From Arthrobacter sp. Leaf337 (GTDB lineage Bacteria; Actinomycetota; Actinomycetes; Actinomycetales; Micrococcaceae), in assembly GCF_001423745.1 (NCBI RefSeq), contig NZ_LMPC01000027.1, positions 114,039-178,038 of the forward strand: a stretch of 64,000 nucleotides of DNA. The letters run 5' to 3'. Positions 49,671 through 56,806 of this stretch are shown here, in pieces (the first letter of the stretch is position 1; the number at the start of each line of letters is the position of its first letter). A program made the translations under genes and the position numbers. The notes under the pieces are model-generated. The model had not been told where the DNA came from. It searched no databases and was given only the letters and a program-made list of their open reading frames with translations.

Positions 49671-50552
49671 GTGGCTACAGCCGCACAATGGATCCAAGGC
49701 GCCCGACCGCGCACCCTGCCGGCTGCCATCGCACCGGTCCTGATCGGCACCGCAGCGGCCTTCGAGCTGGACGCGTTCAAGCCCGTCAACGCCATCCTGG
49801 CCGCGCTGGTGGCCCTGCTGCTGCAGGTGGGCGTGAACTACGCCAACGACTACTCGGACGGCATCCGGGGTACGGACGAGGACCGTGTGGGCCCGCTCCG
49901 CCTGGTGGGCTCCGGTGCTGCGAAGCCGGAGATGGTGAAGCGCGCCGCGTTCGCCGCGTTCGGGCTGGCGATGCTGTTCGGCCTGGTGCTGGTGCTCATC
50001 ACGCAGGCATGGTGGCTGATCCTGGTGGGTCTCGGCTGCGTCCTGGCGGCCTGGGGGTACACCGGCGGCAAGAACCCCTACGGCTACATGGGCCTGGGCG
50101 ACGTGTTCGTGTTTGTGTTCTTCGGCCTGGTGGCCACCCTTGGCACCACCTACACGCAGGCGGGGCAGGTCAGCCTGCCTGCCATCATCGGCGCAATCGG
50201 CACCGGGCTGATCGCGTGCGCGCTCCTGATGGCAAACAACGTCCGGGACATCCCCACGGACATGCAGGCAGGCAAGAAGACCCTGGCCGTGCGGCTGGGT
50301 GACAAGCACGCCCGTGAAAGCTACGTCCTGATGCTTGCCGTGGCCATCCTGCTGGTGATTGTCCTGGCACCGGCGCGCCCGTGGATGCTCATCGTGCTGC
50401 TCCTGATCCCGGCCAGCCTGATGCCCTCATGGCTGATGATCAACGGCCGGAAGCGCAAGAGCCTGATCCCGGTCCTGAAGCAGACGGGCATGATCAACCT
50501 GGGCTACAGCGTGCTGTTCTCGCTGGGCCTCGTGCTAAGCCACGGGCTCTAA
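49671..50552 (+). CDS. menA: 1,4-dihydroxy-2-naphthoate polyprenyltransferase
   Basis: A 293-residue integral membrane UbiA-family prenyltransferase. The two Asp-rich Mg-diphosphate motifs are NYANDYSDGIRGTDEDRVGPLRL and NNVRDIPTDMQAGKKTLAVRLGD. Eight or nine helices are predicted, ending in LGYSVLFSLGLVLS. It attaches the polyprenyl tail in menaquinone synthesis. Starts at GTG 49671; same operon direction as menB and menE. Confidence 0.95.
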   Translation: MATAAQWIQGARPRTLPAAIAPVLIGTAAAFELDAFKPVNAILAALVALLLQVGVNYANDYSDGIRGTDEDRVGPLRLVGSGAAKPEMVKRAAFAAFGLAMLFGLVLVLITQAWWLILVGLGCVLAAWGYTGGKNPYGYMGLGDVFVFVFFGLVATLGTTYTQAGQVSLPAIIGAIGTGLIACALLMANNVRDIPTDMQAGKKTLAVRLGDKHARESYVLMLAVAILLVIVLAPARPWMLIVLLLIPASLMPSWLMINGRKRKSLIPVLKQTGMINLGYSVLFSLGLVLSHGL

Positions 50553-50580
50553 GCGTCCTCGCCTCTAAGCTTCCGTGCCT

Positions 50581-50904
50581 CTAAGCATCCTTGCGGGGAA
50601 CTTCCGTGCGGGGGATTTCTGAGCGGACGGTGATGTCCGGGTTGGCATCCACCAGGGTGTCCTCGGCGTCGGCGTCTTCAACCTCGCCGGCGGTCCGGAT
50701 GGGCTTGGCCCGGCCGGAGAACCGCTCATGCAGGGTGGCCGTGGCGGCGTCGCGCTGCTTCTGGAAGAACAGGTAGCTGATCGCGAAAGCAATGAGGCCG
50801 GCACAGACCGCAGCGAGCAGGATTCCGATTTGGAGGAAGCTGAACAGCACGAACAGCGGCACAAACAGTGCCAGACGGATCAGGGAGTATTTCATAAAGG
50901 CCAC
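50581..50904 (-). CDS. DUF4229 small membrane protein
   Basis: A 107-residue membrane protein with two N-terminal helices (YSLIRLALFVPLFVLFSFLQIGILLAAVCAGLIAFAISYLFF) followed by a basic, soluble tail (QKQRDAATATLHERFSGRAKPIRTAGEVEDADAEDTLVDANPD). It matches the DUF4229 pattern found beside men genes in actinobacteria. The GTG at 50904 lies six bases after TAAACT on the minus strand, so the message is probably leaderless. It converges with menA and is divergent from the PLDc_N gene. Function unknown. Confidence 0.85.
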   Translation of the reverse strand: MAFMKYSLIRLALFVPLFVLFSFLQIGILLAAVCAGLIAFAISYLFFQKQRDAATATLHERFSGRAKPIRTAGEVEDADAEDTLVDANPDITVRSEIPRTEVPRKDA

Positions 50905-50910
50905 AGTCCA

Positions 50911-50916
50911 AGTTTA
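50911..50916 (-). promoter_or_regulatory. -10 box of leaderless DUF4229 gene
   Basis: Minus-strand TAAACT, six bases, then the GTG at 50904. Confidence 0.55.
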
Positions 50917-50943
50917 GCCGTCCGCCGCCCGGCGCCCGGACGC

Positions 50944-50949
50944 TAGACT
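50944..50949 (+). promoter_or_regulatory. -10 box of leaderless PLDc_N gene
   Basis: TAGACT, six bases, then the ATG at 50956. Confidence 0.55.
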
Positions 50950-50955
50950 GGTGGT

Positions 50956-51414
50956 ATGCCCCGTGTATTGGTCGCCGTTGCCGTTCTTGCCATATTCGTC
51001 TATGGCCTCGTGGACGTGATCCGGACTGACAAGCACCTCACCAGGGGTATCTCCAAGACGGCCTGGATCGTGGTGATGGTTGTCCTCCCGGTAGTGGGAG
51101 CGGCACTTTGGTTCATCATCGGCCGGCCACGTGGAAGCAGCCCCGCCCCGCAGTCGTACACCCACACCACGGCGCCGGATGACGACCCCGATTTCCTGCG
51201 CAACCTGGAAATCCGCCGTCGCAACCAGGCCGAAGCGGACCGCCTGAAGAAGCTCAAGGATGAACTCCAGGCCAAGGAACGCCAGGTCAATGGCAGCGCT
51301 GCCGGCGGCGCCGAGGGCAAGGGAAAGCCGAACGGCACCCATCGGGGCGACAAGCACACCGAGGAATCACACCACCCCGAGACCGACGCGCACGGCACCG
51401 ACGAGGTCAAGTAG
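50956..51414 (+). CDS. PLDc N-terminal domain membrane protein
   Basis: A 152-residue protein. The first 60 residues are two transmembrane helices of the PLDc_N type (VLVAVAVLAIFVYGLVDVIRTDKHLTRGISKTAWIVVMVVLPVVGAALWFIIGRPRG); no phospholipase HKD motif follows. The rest is a charged, probably coiled tail (RNLEIRRRNQAEADRLKKLKDELQAKERQ) and a His/Glu-rich end. In related genomes such a gene commonly sits between men and ccs genes. Function unknown. Confidence 0.85.
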   Translation: MPRVLVAVAVLAIFVYGLVDVIRTDKHLTRGISKTAWIVVMVVLPVVGAALWFIIGRPRGSSPAPQSYTHTTAPDDDPDFLRNLEIRRRNQAEADRLKKLKDELQAKERQVNGSAAGGAEGKGKPNGTHRGDKHTEESHHPETDAHGTDEVK

Positions 51415-51462
51415 CGCCGTTCGCGGTTGAGTAACGCCTCGGGGAAGTAACTCGGCCCGGGG

Positions 51463-51987
51463 TCAGACAACGGTCGACCGCCGCTCAATCAGCACGGTGT
51501 CGCGCCACTGCCCGGCGCAGGGGCCATGGGCCATGAGGGCGATGCGCCGCCGTCGTCCAACAACGGTGTAACCGTTGGCGAGGTGGAGCCTGAGGCTGGC
51601 TTCGTTTTCGGGAAAGACACTGGCCTGGATCGTCCAGATCCCGCCGGCCTCCGTGGAATCCGCCAGCGCCTGAAGCAGCAACCCGCCTACGCCCATGCCG
51701 CGGGCGTCCGCCGCCACGTAGACGGAGTGCTCCACAACCCCGGCGTAGGCCGGGCGGGAGGACACGGCCGAGACCGCCGCCCAGCCAAGGATTCGGTGTG
51801 CCGGCGTTTCGCACACCAGCCGGTGCGGAAGCAGCCGCGATGTGTTGAACCATTCCCAGTCCGGCGCCTCGGATTCAAAGGTTGCGTGACCGGTCTCAAT
51901 GCCTTCGCGGTAGATCCGCTGGACGTCCGGCCAGTCAGCGCCCGTCATGGCGCGGATCGTGAGGCCCGTTGCCGACTGCGGGTTCAC
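51463..51987 (-). CDS. arsN: GNAT N-acetyltransferase, ArsN/phosphinothricin-acetyltransferase-like
   Basis: A 174-residue acetyltransferase of the PAT branch: LTIRAMTGADWPDVQRIYREGIETGHATFESEAPDWEWF at the start, then VVEHSVYVAADARGMGVGGLLLQAL (acetyl-CoA loop), NEASLRLHLANGYTVVGRRRRIALMAH, and WRDTVLIERRS, the typical C-terminus. The GTG at 51987 overlaps the arsR stop (GTGA), so the two form an operon. ArsN acetylates arsinothricin, an arsenic-containing glutamate analogue. That identity is inferred from arsR coupling; methionine-sulfoximine or phosphinothricin acetylation is the alternative. Confidence 0.78.
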   Translation of the reverse strand: MNPQSATGLTIRAMTGADWPDVQRIYREGIETGHATFESEAPDWEWFNTSRLLPHRLVCETPAHRILGWAAVSAVSSRPAYAGVVEHSVYVAADARGMGVGGLLLQALADSTEAGGIWTIQASVFPENEASLRLHLANGYTVVGRRRRIALMAHGPCAGQWRDTVLIERRSTVV

Positions 51988-52334
51988 AGGCTCTCGAGGA
52001 GTCCGGCCGTCTGTTCCAGCGCGCCCGGGACCAGGGAGTAATAAGCCCACGTGCCGCGCTTCTCGCGGTGCAACAGCCCGGCCTCCACCAGGATTTTCAG
52101 GTGGTGGGACACGGTGGGCTGGCCCAGGTCCAGCGGTTCAGTGAGGTCGCAGACGCAGGACTCACCCGAGTCGCCCGCCTTGACGATGGACAGCAGTCGC
52201 AACCTGTTCGGGTCGGCAAGGGCCTTGAAGACCAGGGCCCGCTGCTGGGCCTCGTCAGCGCTCAGCGCCGGCTTCACCGACGGGACGCAGCATGAGGCGT
52301 CCACCGGAGCTTCGACGATCTGCAGAGAGTTCAT
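51984..52334 (-). CDS. arsR: ArsR/SmtB family arsenite-responsive repressor
   Basis: A 116-residue winged-helix repressor that leaves DNA when As(III) binds. Recognition helix region: LDLGQPTVSHHLKILVEAGLLHREKRGTWAYYSL. Cysteines: a Cys15-Cys16 pair at the N-terminus (ASCCVPS) and Cys60/Cys62 in SCVCDL. The known Corynebacterium glutamicum ArsR also uses an N-terminal Cys15-Cys16 pair plus a third Cys. The ATG at 52334 lies six bases after CATAAT, consistent with a leaderless message. Divergent from the trxB operon across paired operators. Confidence 0.92.
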   Translation of the reverse strand: MNSLQIVEAPVDASCCVPSVKPALSADEAQQRALVFKALADPNRLRLLSIVKAGDSGESCVCDLTEPLDLGQPTVSHHLKILVEAGLLHREKRGTWAYYSLVPGALEQTAGLLESL

Positions 52335-52340
52335 AGACCA

Positions 52341-52346
52341 ATTATG
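52341..52346 (-). promoter_or_regulatory. -10 box of leaderless arsR
   Basis: Minus-strand CATAAT, six bases, then the ATG at 52334. An operator arm (52354-52373) lies just upstream. Confidence 0.5.
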
Positions 52347-52353
52347 CACATAG

Positions 52354-52406
52354 ATTGACATCCATCGATATAGGTGGGGATACTCTCTATATCGATCCTC
52401 ATCAAT
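52354..52406. promoter_or_regulatory. Paired ArsR operators and divergent ars promoter
   Basis: Arm 1, ATTGACATCCATCGATATAG (52354-52373), is the near-complement of arm 2, CTATATCGATCCTCATCAAT (52387-52406), with 13 bp between. Each arm ends in the same 10-bp ATCGATATAG block and starts with ATTGA. On the plus strand TTGACA (52355-52360) and GATACT (52379-52384), spaced 18 bp, form the promoter of the trxB operon, so ArsR dimers on the arms would cover both the -35 and the start site. The leader from here to trxB is about 130 bp long. Confidence 0.75.
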
Positions 52407-52538
52407 TTATCTTTTTGGTTCCATCGGGACAAAGACCGGCCGGCGCCGTCGGGCCCTTGATTGAAGGCCCCGTCCTTGTTGCACTTGTTTACGCAGCGTT
52501 GCGGCACAGCGCTTACGAACCACTACCCAGGAGACCAC

Positions 52539-53528
52539 ATGACCGCCGAAGTAAGCACCGAACAGCTGATCATCATCGGTTCCGGCCCCGCCGGCTACAC
52601 CGCTGCGATCTACGCCGCCCGAGCCGGCCTGAAGCCCCTGGTTCTGGCCGGCTCGGTAACGGCCGGCGGCGCCCTGATGAACACCACCGAGGTGGAGAAC
52701 TTCCCGGGTTTCCCATCCGGCATCCAGGGCCCGGAACTCATGGACGGCCTGCAGGAGCAGGCGCAGCGGTTCGGCGCGCAGGTGATGTTCGACGACGTCA
52801 CTGAAGTGACACTGTCCGGGCACCTCAAGCGCGTGGTCACCGGCGCCGGCGACACCTACGAGGCACCCGCCGTCATCCTGGCCACCGGCTCCGCCTACAA
52901 GGAACTCGGCCTGCCCGAGGAGAAGAAGCTCAGCGGCCACGGCGTCTCCTGGTGCGCCACCTGCGACGGCTTCTTCTTCCGCGACCAGGACATCGTCGTC
53001 GTCGGCGGCGGGGACTCCGCCATGGAGGAGGCCACGTTCCTGACCCGCTTCGCCCGGACGGTCACGGTGGTGGTCCGCAAGGGTGAACTCCGGGCCTCCC
53101 GCATCATGGCCCAGCGCGCCAAGGACAACCCCAAGATCAGCTTCGCCTGGCACTCCGCGGTGACCGCAATCCACGGGGACCCCAAAGTCACCGGAATCAC
53201 GCTCACGGACACCCGGACCGGCGAAACCCGCGAGCAGGCCGCCACGGGCATCTTTGTGGCGATCGGACACGTGCCGCGGACGGAACTCGTCGAGGGCCAG
53301 GTTGAGCTCGACGCCGAGGGCTACATCAAGGTGGACTCCCCCACCACGGTCACCAACCTGACGGGCGTCTTCGCCTGCGGCGACGCCGTGGACCACCGCT
53401 ACCGCCAGGCCATCACCGCCGCCGGGACCGGCTGCGCCGCCGCACTGGATGCGGAGCGGTACCTGGCCGCCCTGGATGATGCGGACAGCATCGCGACGGC
53501 CTTGGTCGAGGAACCAACCCACGCCTAG
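52539..53528 (+). CDS. trxB: Thioredoxin reductase of the ars operon (ArsT/TrxB)
   Basis: A 329-residue NADPH-thioredoxin reductase. FAD motif IIIGSGPAGYTAAIYAARAG, redox pair in VSWCATCDGFF (CATC), NADPH motif VVVGGGDSAMEEATFL and the C-terminal GVFACGDAVDHRYRQAITAAGTGCAAALDAERYL. In Streptomyces plasmid pHZ227 a thioredoxin reductase, ArsT, is co-transcribed with arsO and arsC; the same grouping occurs here. It would recycle a thiol redoxin for arsenate or organoarsenical reduction. GGAG lies before the ATG at 52539. Confidence 0.93.
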   Translation: MTAEVSTEQLIIIGSGPAGYTAAIYAARAGLKPLVLAGSVTAGGALMNTTEVENFPGFPSGIQGPELMDGLQEQAQRFGAQVMFDDVTEVTLSGHLKRVVTGAGDTYEAPAVILATGSAYKELGLPEEKKLSGHGVSWCATCDGFFFRDQDIVVVGGGDSAMEEATFLTRFARTVTVVVRKGELRASRIMAQRAKDNPKISFAWHSAVTAIHGDPKVTGITLTDTRTGETREQAATGIFVAIGHVPRTELVEGQVELDAEGYIKVDSPTTVTNLTGVFACGDAVDHRYRQAITAAGTGCAAALDAERYLAALDDADSIATALVEEPTHA

Positions 53529-53572
53529 GGATTCGCTGAATAGAACTTCCCAACAGGAGGGAGGTGAGCTGT

Positions 53573-53644
53573 ATGGATACCGGATGCTGCACCGACAACG
53601 GCTGGTGCGAGGACGAATCCTGCACGGATCAGGACTGCTGCTAG
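53573..53644 (+). CDS. 23-residue cysteine-rich peptide in the ars operon
   Basis: A very short gene missed by length cut-offs: ATG 53573, TAG 53642-53644, 23 codons. Six residues are Cys, at 5, 6, 12, 17, 22 and 23, giving CC, C, C and a C-terminal CC; five are Asp and two Glu. It has no hydrophobic segment. The ribosome binding site is exceptional: GGAGGTGA (53560-53567), the full anti-SD complement, five bases before the ATG, indicating high expression. Position, composition and signal suggest an arsenic(III)-binding, metallothionein-like peptide. No family is known to me. That the peptide is made is inference. Confidence 0.7.
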   Translation: MDTGCCTDNGWCEDESCTDQDCC

Positions 53645-53698
53645 CCGCCCTCCCCGCCCGCCACCTTCCACCTTGCTTGCGAACCGCCACACGAACTG

Positions 53699-55087
53699 AT
53701 GAAAGAGGACACCTTGGATTCGACGTCGAACCTTCCCGTCGCTGTGATCGGCGCCGGCCCCGTAGGCCTGGCCGCTGCCGCCCATCTCCTGGAACGCGGC
53801 CTGGAGCCGCTGATCTTCGAGGCCGGTACGACGGCGGGAGCCGCCATCGGGCAATGGCGCCACATCCGGCTGTTCTCACCGTGGCGGTTCAACCTCGACG
53901 CCGCCGCCGTCCGCCTGCTCGAAGCCTCCGGCTGGGAATCACCCCGGCCCACGGCCCTCCCCTACGGCGGCCAGCTGATTGATGATTACCTCGCACCGCT
54001 CGCCGCGCTCCCGGCCATCGCTTCCCGGCTGGAGACCGGTGCCCGGGTGGTCGCGGTGACCCGGTCCGGCATGGACAAGACCCACACCCGGAACCGGGAC
54101 ACCGCACAGTTCGTGGTGCGGGTGGAAGGTGCGGGCGGAGAGGTCCGCGACCACACCGTGGCCGCCGTCATTGACGCCTCCGGCACGTGGTCAATCCGCA
54201 ATCCGCTCGGCATCTCGGGCCTGCCCGCCATCGGCGAAGAGACCGCCGCGGACCGGATCTCCTCGCCGCTGCCCGACGTCACCGGCCGGGACCGCGCCTC
54301 CTTCGCCGGCCGCCGTGCCCTGGTGGTCGGGGCAGGGCACTCAGCCGCCAACACGCTCATCAGCCTCGCGGACCTCGCCAAGGCGGAACCCGAAACCCGG
54401 ATCCTGTGGGCCGTCCGCGGCGCCTCCGCCGAGAAGGTCTACGGTGGCGGCGAAGCCGACGGACTGCCCGCCCGAGGCCAGCTCGGCAGCCGGCTGCGCC
54501 GCCTGGTCGAGGCCGGCACCATCGAACTGCACACCGGCTTCGGTATTTCCTCCCTCAAGTCGCTGGACTCGCACGTCACCGTGGCAGCCGTTGACGGACG
54601 CACCCTGGACGCCGACATCGTGGTGCCCTGCACCGGCTTTCGCCCGGACCTGGATATCCTGCGCGAACTCCGGCTCGAACTGGACCCTGCCGTGGAGGCG
54701 CCCCGCCGGCTTGGCCCGCTGATCGACCCCGAATTCCACTCCTGCGGCACCGTGCCCCCGCACGGCGCCAGGCTCCTGGCACACCCGGACAAGGACTTCT
54801 ACATCGTCGGCATGAAGTCCTACGGCCGGGCCCCCACTTTCCTGCTCGCCACCGGCTACGAACAGGTCCGGTCGGTGGTGGCAGCCCTCGCCGGGGACCG
54901 CGAAGCCTCGGACACCGTCCAGCTCGAACTCCCGGAGACCGGCGTCTGTTCCTCCGACGCCGGCACCAGCTGCGACGTCCCCGCCACAGCCGCCGCGGAC
55001 ACCGAATCCGGCTGCTGCGCCGCTCCGGAGCCCGTGCTGGTCGGCTTCCCCACCGGGCTCTCCCACGGCCGCTCCGGCATCAACTAA
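53699..55087 (+). CDS. arsO: FAD/NAD(P)-binding flavoprotein, ArsO-like, with Cys-rich tail
   Basis: A 462-residue monooxygenase-like flavoprotein. FAD-binding GAGPVGLAAAAHLLERGLEPLIFE near residues 18-41, a flavoprotein-monooxygenase-like FSPWRFNLD segment, and NAD(P)-binding VVGAGHSAANTLISL. The ending is odd: GVCSSDAGTSCDVPATAAADTESGCCAAP has four Cys including a CC pair, like the CC of the preceding peptide. An internal TTG at 53714, after AAAGAGG, could be the true start. Its operon neighbours match the ArsO neighbourhood in Streptomyces. It may act on arsenicals; the reaction is not known. Confidence 0.85.
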   Translation: MKEDTLDSTSNLPVAVIGAGPVGLAAAAHLLERGLEPLIFEAGTTAGAAIGQWRHIRLFSPWRFNLDAAAVRLLEASGWESPRPTALPYGGQLIDDYLAPLAALPAIASRLETGARVVAVTRSGMDKTHTRNRDTAQFVVRVEGAGGEVRDHTVAAVIDASGTWSIRNPLGISGLPAIGEETAADRISSPLPDVTGRDRASFAGRRALVVGAGHSAANTLISLADLAKAEPETRILWAVRGASAEKVYGGGEADGLPARGQLGSRLRRLVEAGTIELHTGFGISSLKSLDSHVTVAAVDGRTLDADIVVPCTGFRPDLDILRELRLELDPAVEAPRRLGPLIDPEFHSCGTVPPHGARLLAHPDKDFYIVGMKSYGRAPTFLLATGYEQVRSVVAALAGDREASDTVQLELPETGVCSSDAGTSCDVPATAAADTESGCCAAPEPVLVGFPTGLSHGRSGIN

Positions 55088-55139
55088 CGCCCGCTTTGAC
55101 CCCGCAGGCATCACCGCTCACGAAGGAACCAACACCCCT

Positions 55140-55574
55140 ATGACCCAGGAACCCAGCAGTACACCGAAGATCCCGGCCGTCCTCTTCGTCTGCAGCAAGA
55201 ACGGGGGCAAGTCCCAGCTTGCCGCCGGACTGATGAAGCAGCTGGCCGGCGGGACCGTCGCCGTCTACTCCGCCGGCACCAAGCCGGGGAAGTCACTGAA
55301 CCCGCAGTCCGTGGAGTCGCTGGCCGAACTCGGGATCGACATCACCGGAGAACACCCGAAACCGGTCACCGAAGAAGTCGTGGACGCAGTGGACGCCGTC
55401 ATCGTCCTGGGCACCGAAGCGAAACTCGAACCCCGCGAAGGCACCCGGTTCGAGGTCTGGGAAACGGACGAGCCTTCCGAACGCGGCATCGAAGGCATGG
55501 AACGCATGCGCCTGGTCCGGGACGACATCAATGCCCGCGTCCGGAAGCTATATGCGGAGCTGACCGGGAACTAG
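55140..55574 (+). CDS. arsC: Arsenate reductase (low-molecular-weight phosphatase type, mycothiol-dependent-like)
   Basis: A 144-residue LMW-phosphatase-like arsenate reductase. The P-loop is VLFVCSKNGGKSQLA: Cys nucleophile, then Lys where most LMW phosphatases have Arg (CX5R). The KSQ form resembles actinobacterial arsenate-mycothiol transferases as I recall them. The acid loop is in WETDEPSERG. It lies 52 bp after the flavoprotein gene and two bases before the MFS gene. It would reduce As(V) to As(III) using mycothiol/mycoredoxin or thioredoxin. Confidence 0.85.
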   Translation: MTQEPSSTPKIPAVLFVCSKNGGKSQLAAGLMKQLAGGTVAVYSAGTKPGKSLNPQSVESLAELGIDITGEHPKPVTEEVVDAVDAVIVLGTEAKLEPREGTRFEVWETDEPSERGIEGMERMRLVRDDINARVRKLYAELTGN

Positions 55575-55576
55575 GC

Positions 55577-56788
55577 GTGCCCGCCCCGGCCGACGCCCCG
55601 GCCCTGGTTGCGGAGGGTGCACCCCGCGGCGGCCTCGCCGCCCTGTGCATCACCCAGACCACCGGCTGGGGCATCCTCTACTACGCCCTGCCAGCCGCCG
55701 TCCTGCCGATCTCGGGGGACACCGGCTGGGAGCCGGCGCTGGTCACGGGAGCTTTTTCGGCCGGGCTCCTCGTGTCCGCCGGCGCCGGCATCCTCGTCGG
55801 CCGCGCCCTGGACAACACCGGCCCCCGCACCCTGATGATCGGCGGCTCGCTGGTCGGAGTCGCCGCCCTGGCCCTGGTGGCCCTTGCACCCGTCCTGCCG
55901 CTGTTTGCCGCCGCCTGGCTGTTGGCCGGGACTGCGCCGGCAGCGGTCCTGTACCAGCCGGCGTTCACCGTGATCACCCGCTGGTACGGCACCGGGCGGG
56001 TCCGGCCCCTGACCATCCTGACCCTGGCAGCGGGGTTCGCCTCCACCATCTTCGCGCCGCTCACCGCAGCCCTGAGCAGCAGCATCGGCTGGCGGGCGGC
56101 CTTCCTGGTCCTCGCCGGGCTGCTGGGACTGATCACTGTGCCGCTGCACGCCCGCTACCTCAACAAAACCTGGAATGCCGGCCCTCGAAGGGGTGCGGGA
56201 ACCCTGGACCTGAGCAGCGTGCGCGCCATCCGCCGCAGCCCTGAGTTCCGCCGCCTGCAGGGCCTGATGGTGCTGCTTTGCCTCGGCCTCTACGCCACGA
56301 CACTGAATATCATTCCCCTGCTGATGGAAAAGGGCGCCAGCTATGCCGCAGCCGCGCTGGGCCTCGGACTCGTGGGCGCAGGCCAGGTCGGAGGCCGGCT
56401 GCTCTTCGGCTTCATTCCGGTCCGGACGCGCCTGCCTGCCATCACCGGCGCTGCCGCCGGCGCGGTCTTGCTGCTCGCCGCACTGCCGGGACCCCTGCCT
56501 GTCCTGATCGCAGCAGGCATCCTGGCCGGCGCTGTCCGCGGCTGCCACACCCTGCTGCAGGCCACTGTCGTCGCAGACCAGTGGGGAGCGCGGAACCTCG
56601 GCACCCTGCAGGGAACCTTCGCCGCACCGCTCACAACAGTCACCGCTCTCGCCCCCGCTGCCGGCCCGGCGGCCGCGGTATGGCTCGGCTCCTACACGGG
56701 CATGGCGTACGCCATGGCCGGCGTGGCAGCGGTCGCTGCCCTCATGGCCGTTCTGGCCTCACGGGGCCCGGATAGTCCGGCGCGGTAG
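55577..56788 (+). CDS. MFS transporter of the ars operon
   Basis: A 403-residue MFS protein with 12 helices (LAALCITQTTGWGILYYALPAAVLPISGDTGWEPALVTGAFSAGLLVSAGAGILVGRALDNTGPRTLMIGG is the first half, including motif A-like GRALDNTGPR; RGCHTLLQATVVADQWGARNLGTLQGTFAAPLTTVTALAPAAGPAAAVWLG closes it). It starts at a GTG two bases after arsC. It replaces the usual ArsB or Acr3 in this operon, so it may export arsenite, a methylarsenical or an acetylated arsenical. Known MFS arsenical exporters include ArsK and ArsJ; whether it belongs to either is untested. Confidence 0.85.
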   Translation: MPAPADAPALVAEGAPRGGLAALCITQTTGWGILYYALPAAVLPISGDTGWEPALVTGAFSAGLLVSAGAGILVGRALDNTGPRTLMIGGSLVGVAALALVALAPVLPLFAAAWLLAGTAPAAVLYQPAFTVITRWYGTGRVRPLTILTLAAGFASTIFAPLTAALSSSIGWRAAFLVLAGLLGLITVPLHARYLNKTWNAGPRRGAGTLDLSSVRAIRRSPEFRRLQGLMVLLCLGLYATTLNIIPLLMEKGASYAAAALGLGLVGAGQVGGRLLFGFIPVRTRLPAITGAAAGAVLLLAALPGPLPVLIAAGILAGAVRGCHTLLQATVVADQWGARNLGTLQGTFAAPLTTVTALAPAAGPAAAVWLGSYTGMAYAMAGVAAVAALMAVLASRGPDSPAR

Positions 56789-56806
56789 TCCGGACCGGCG
56801 GCCTTG

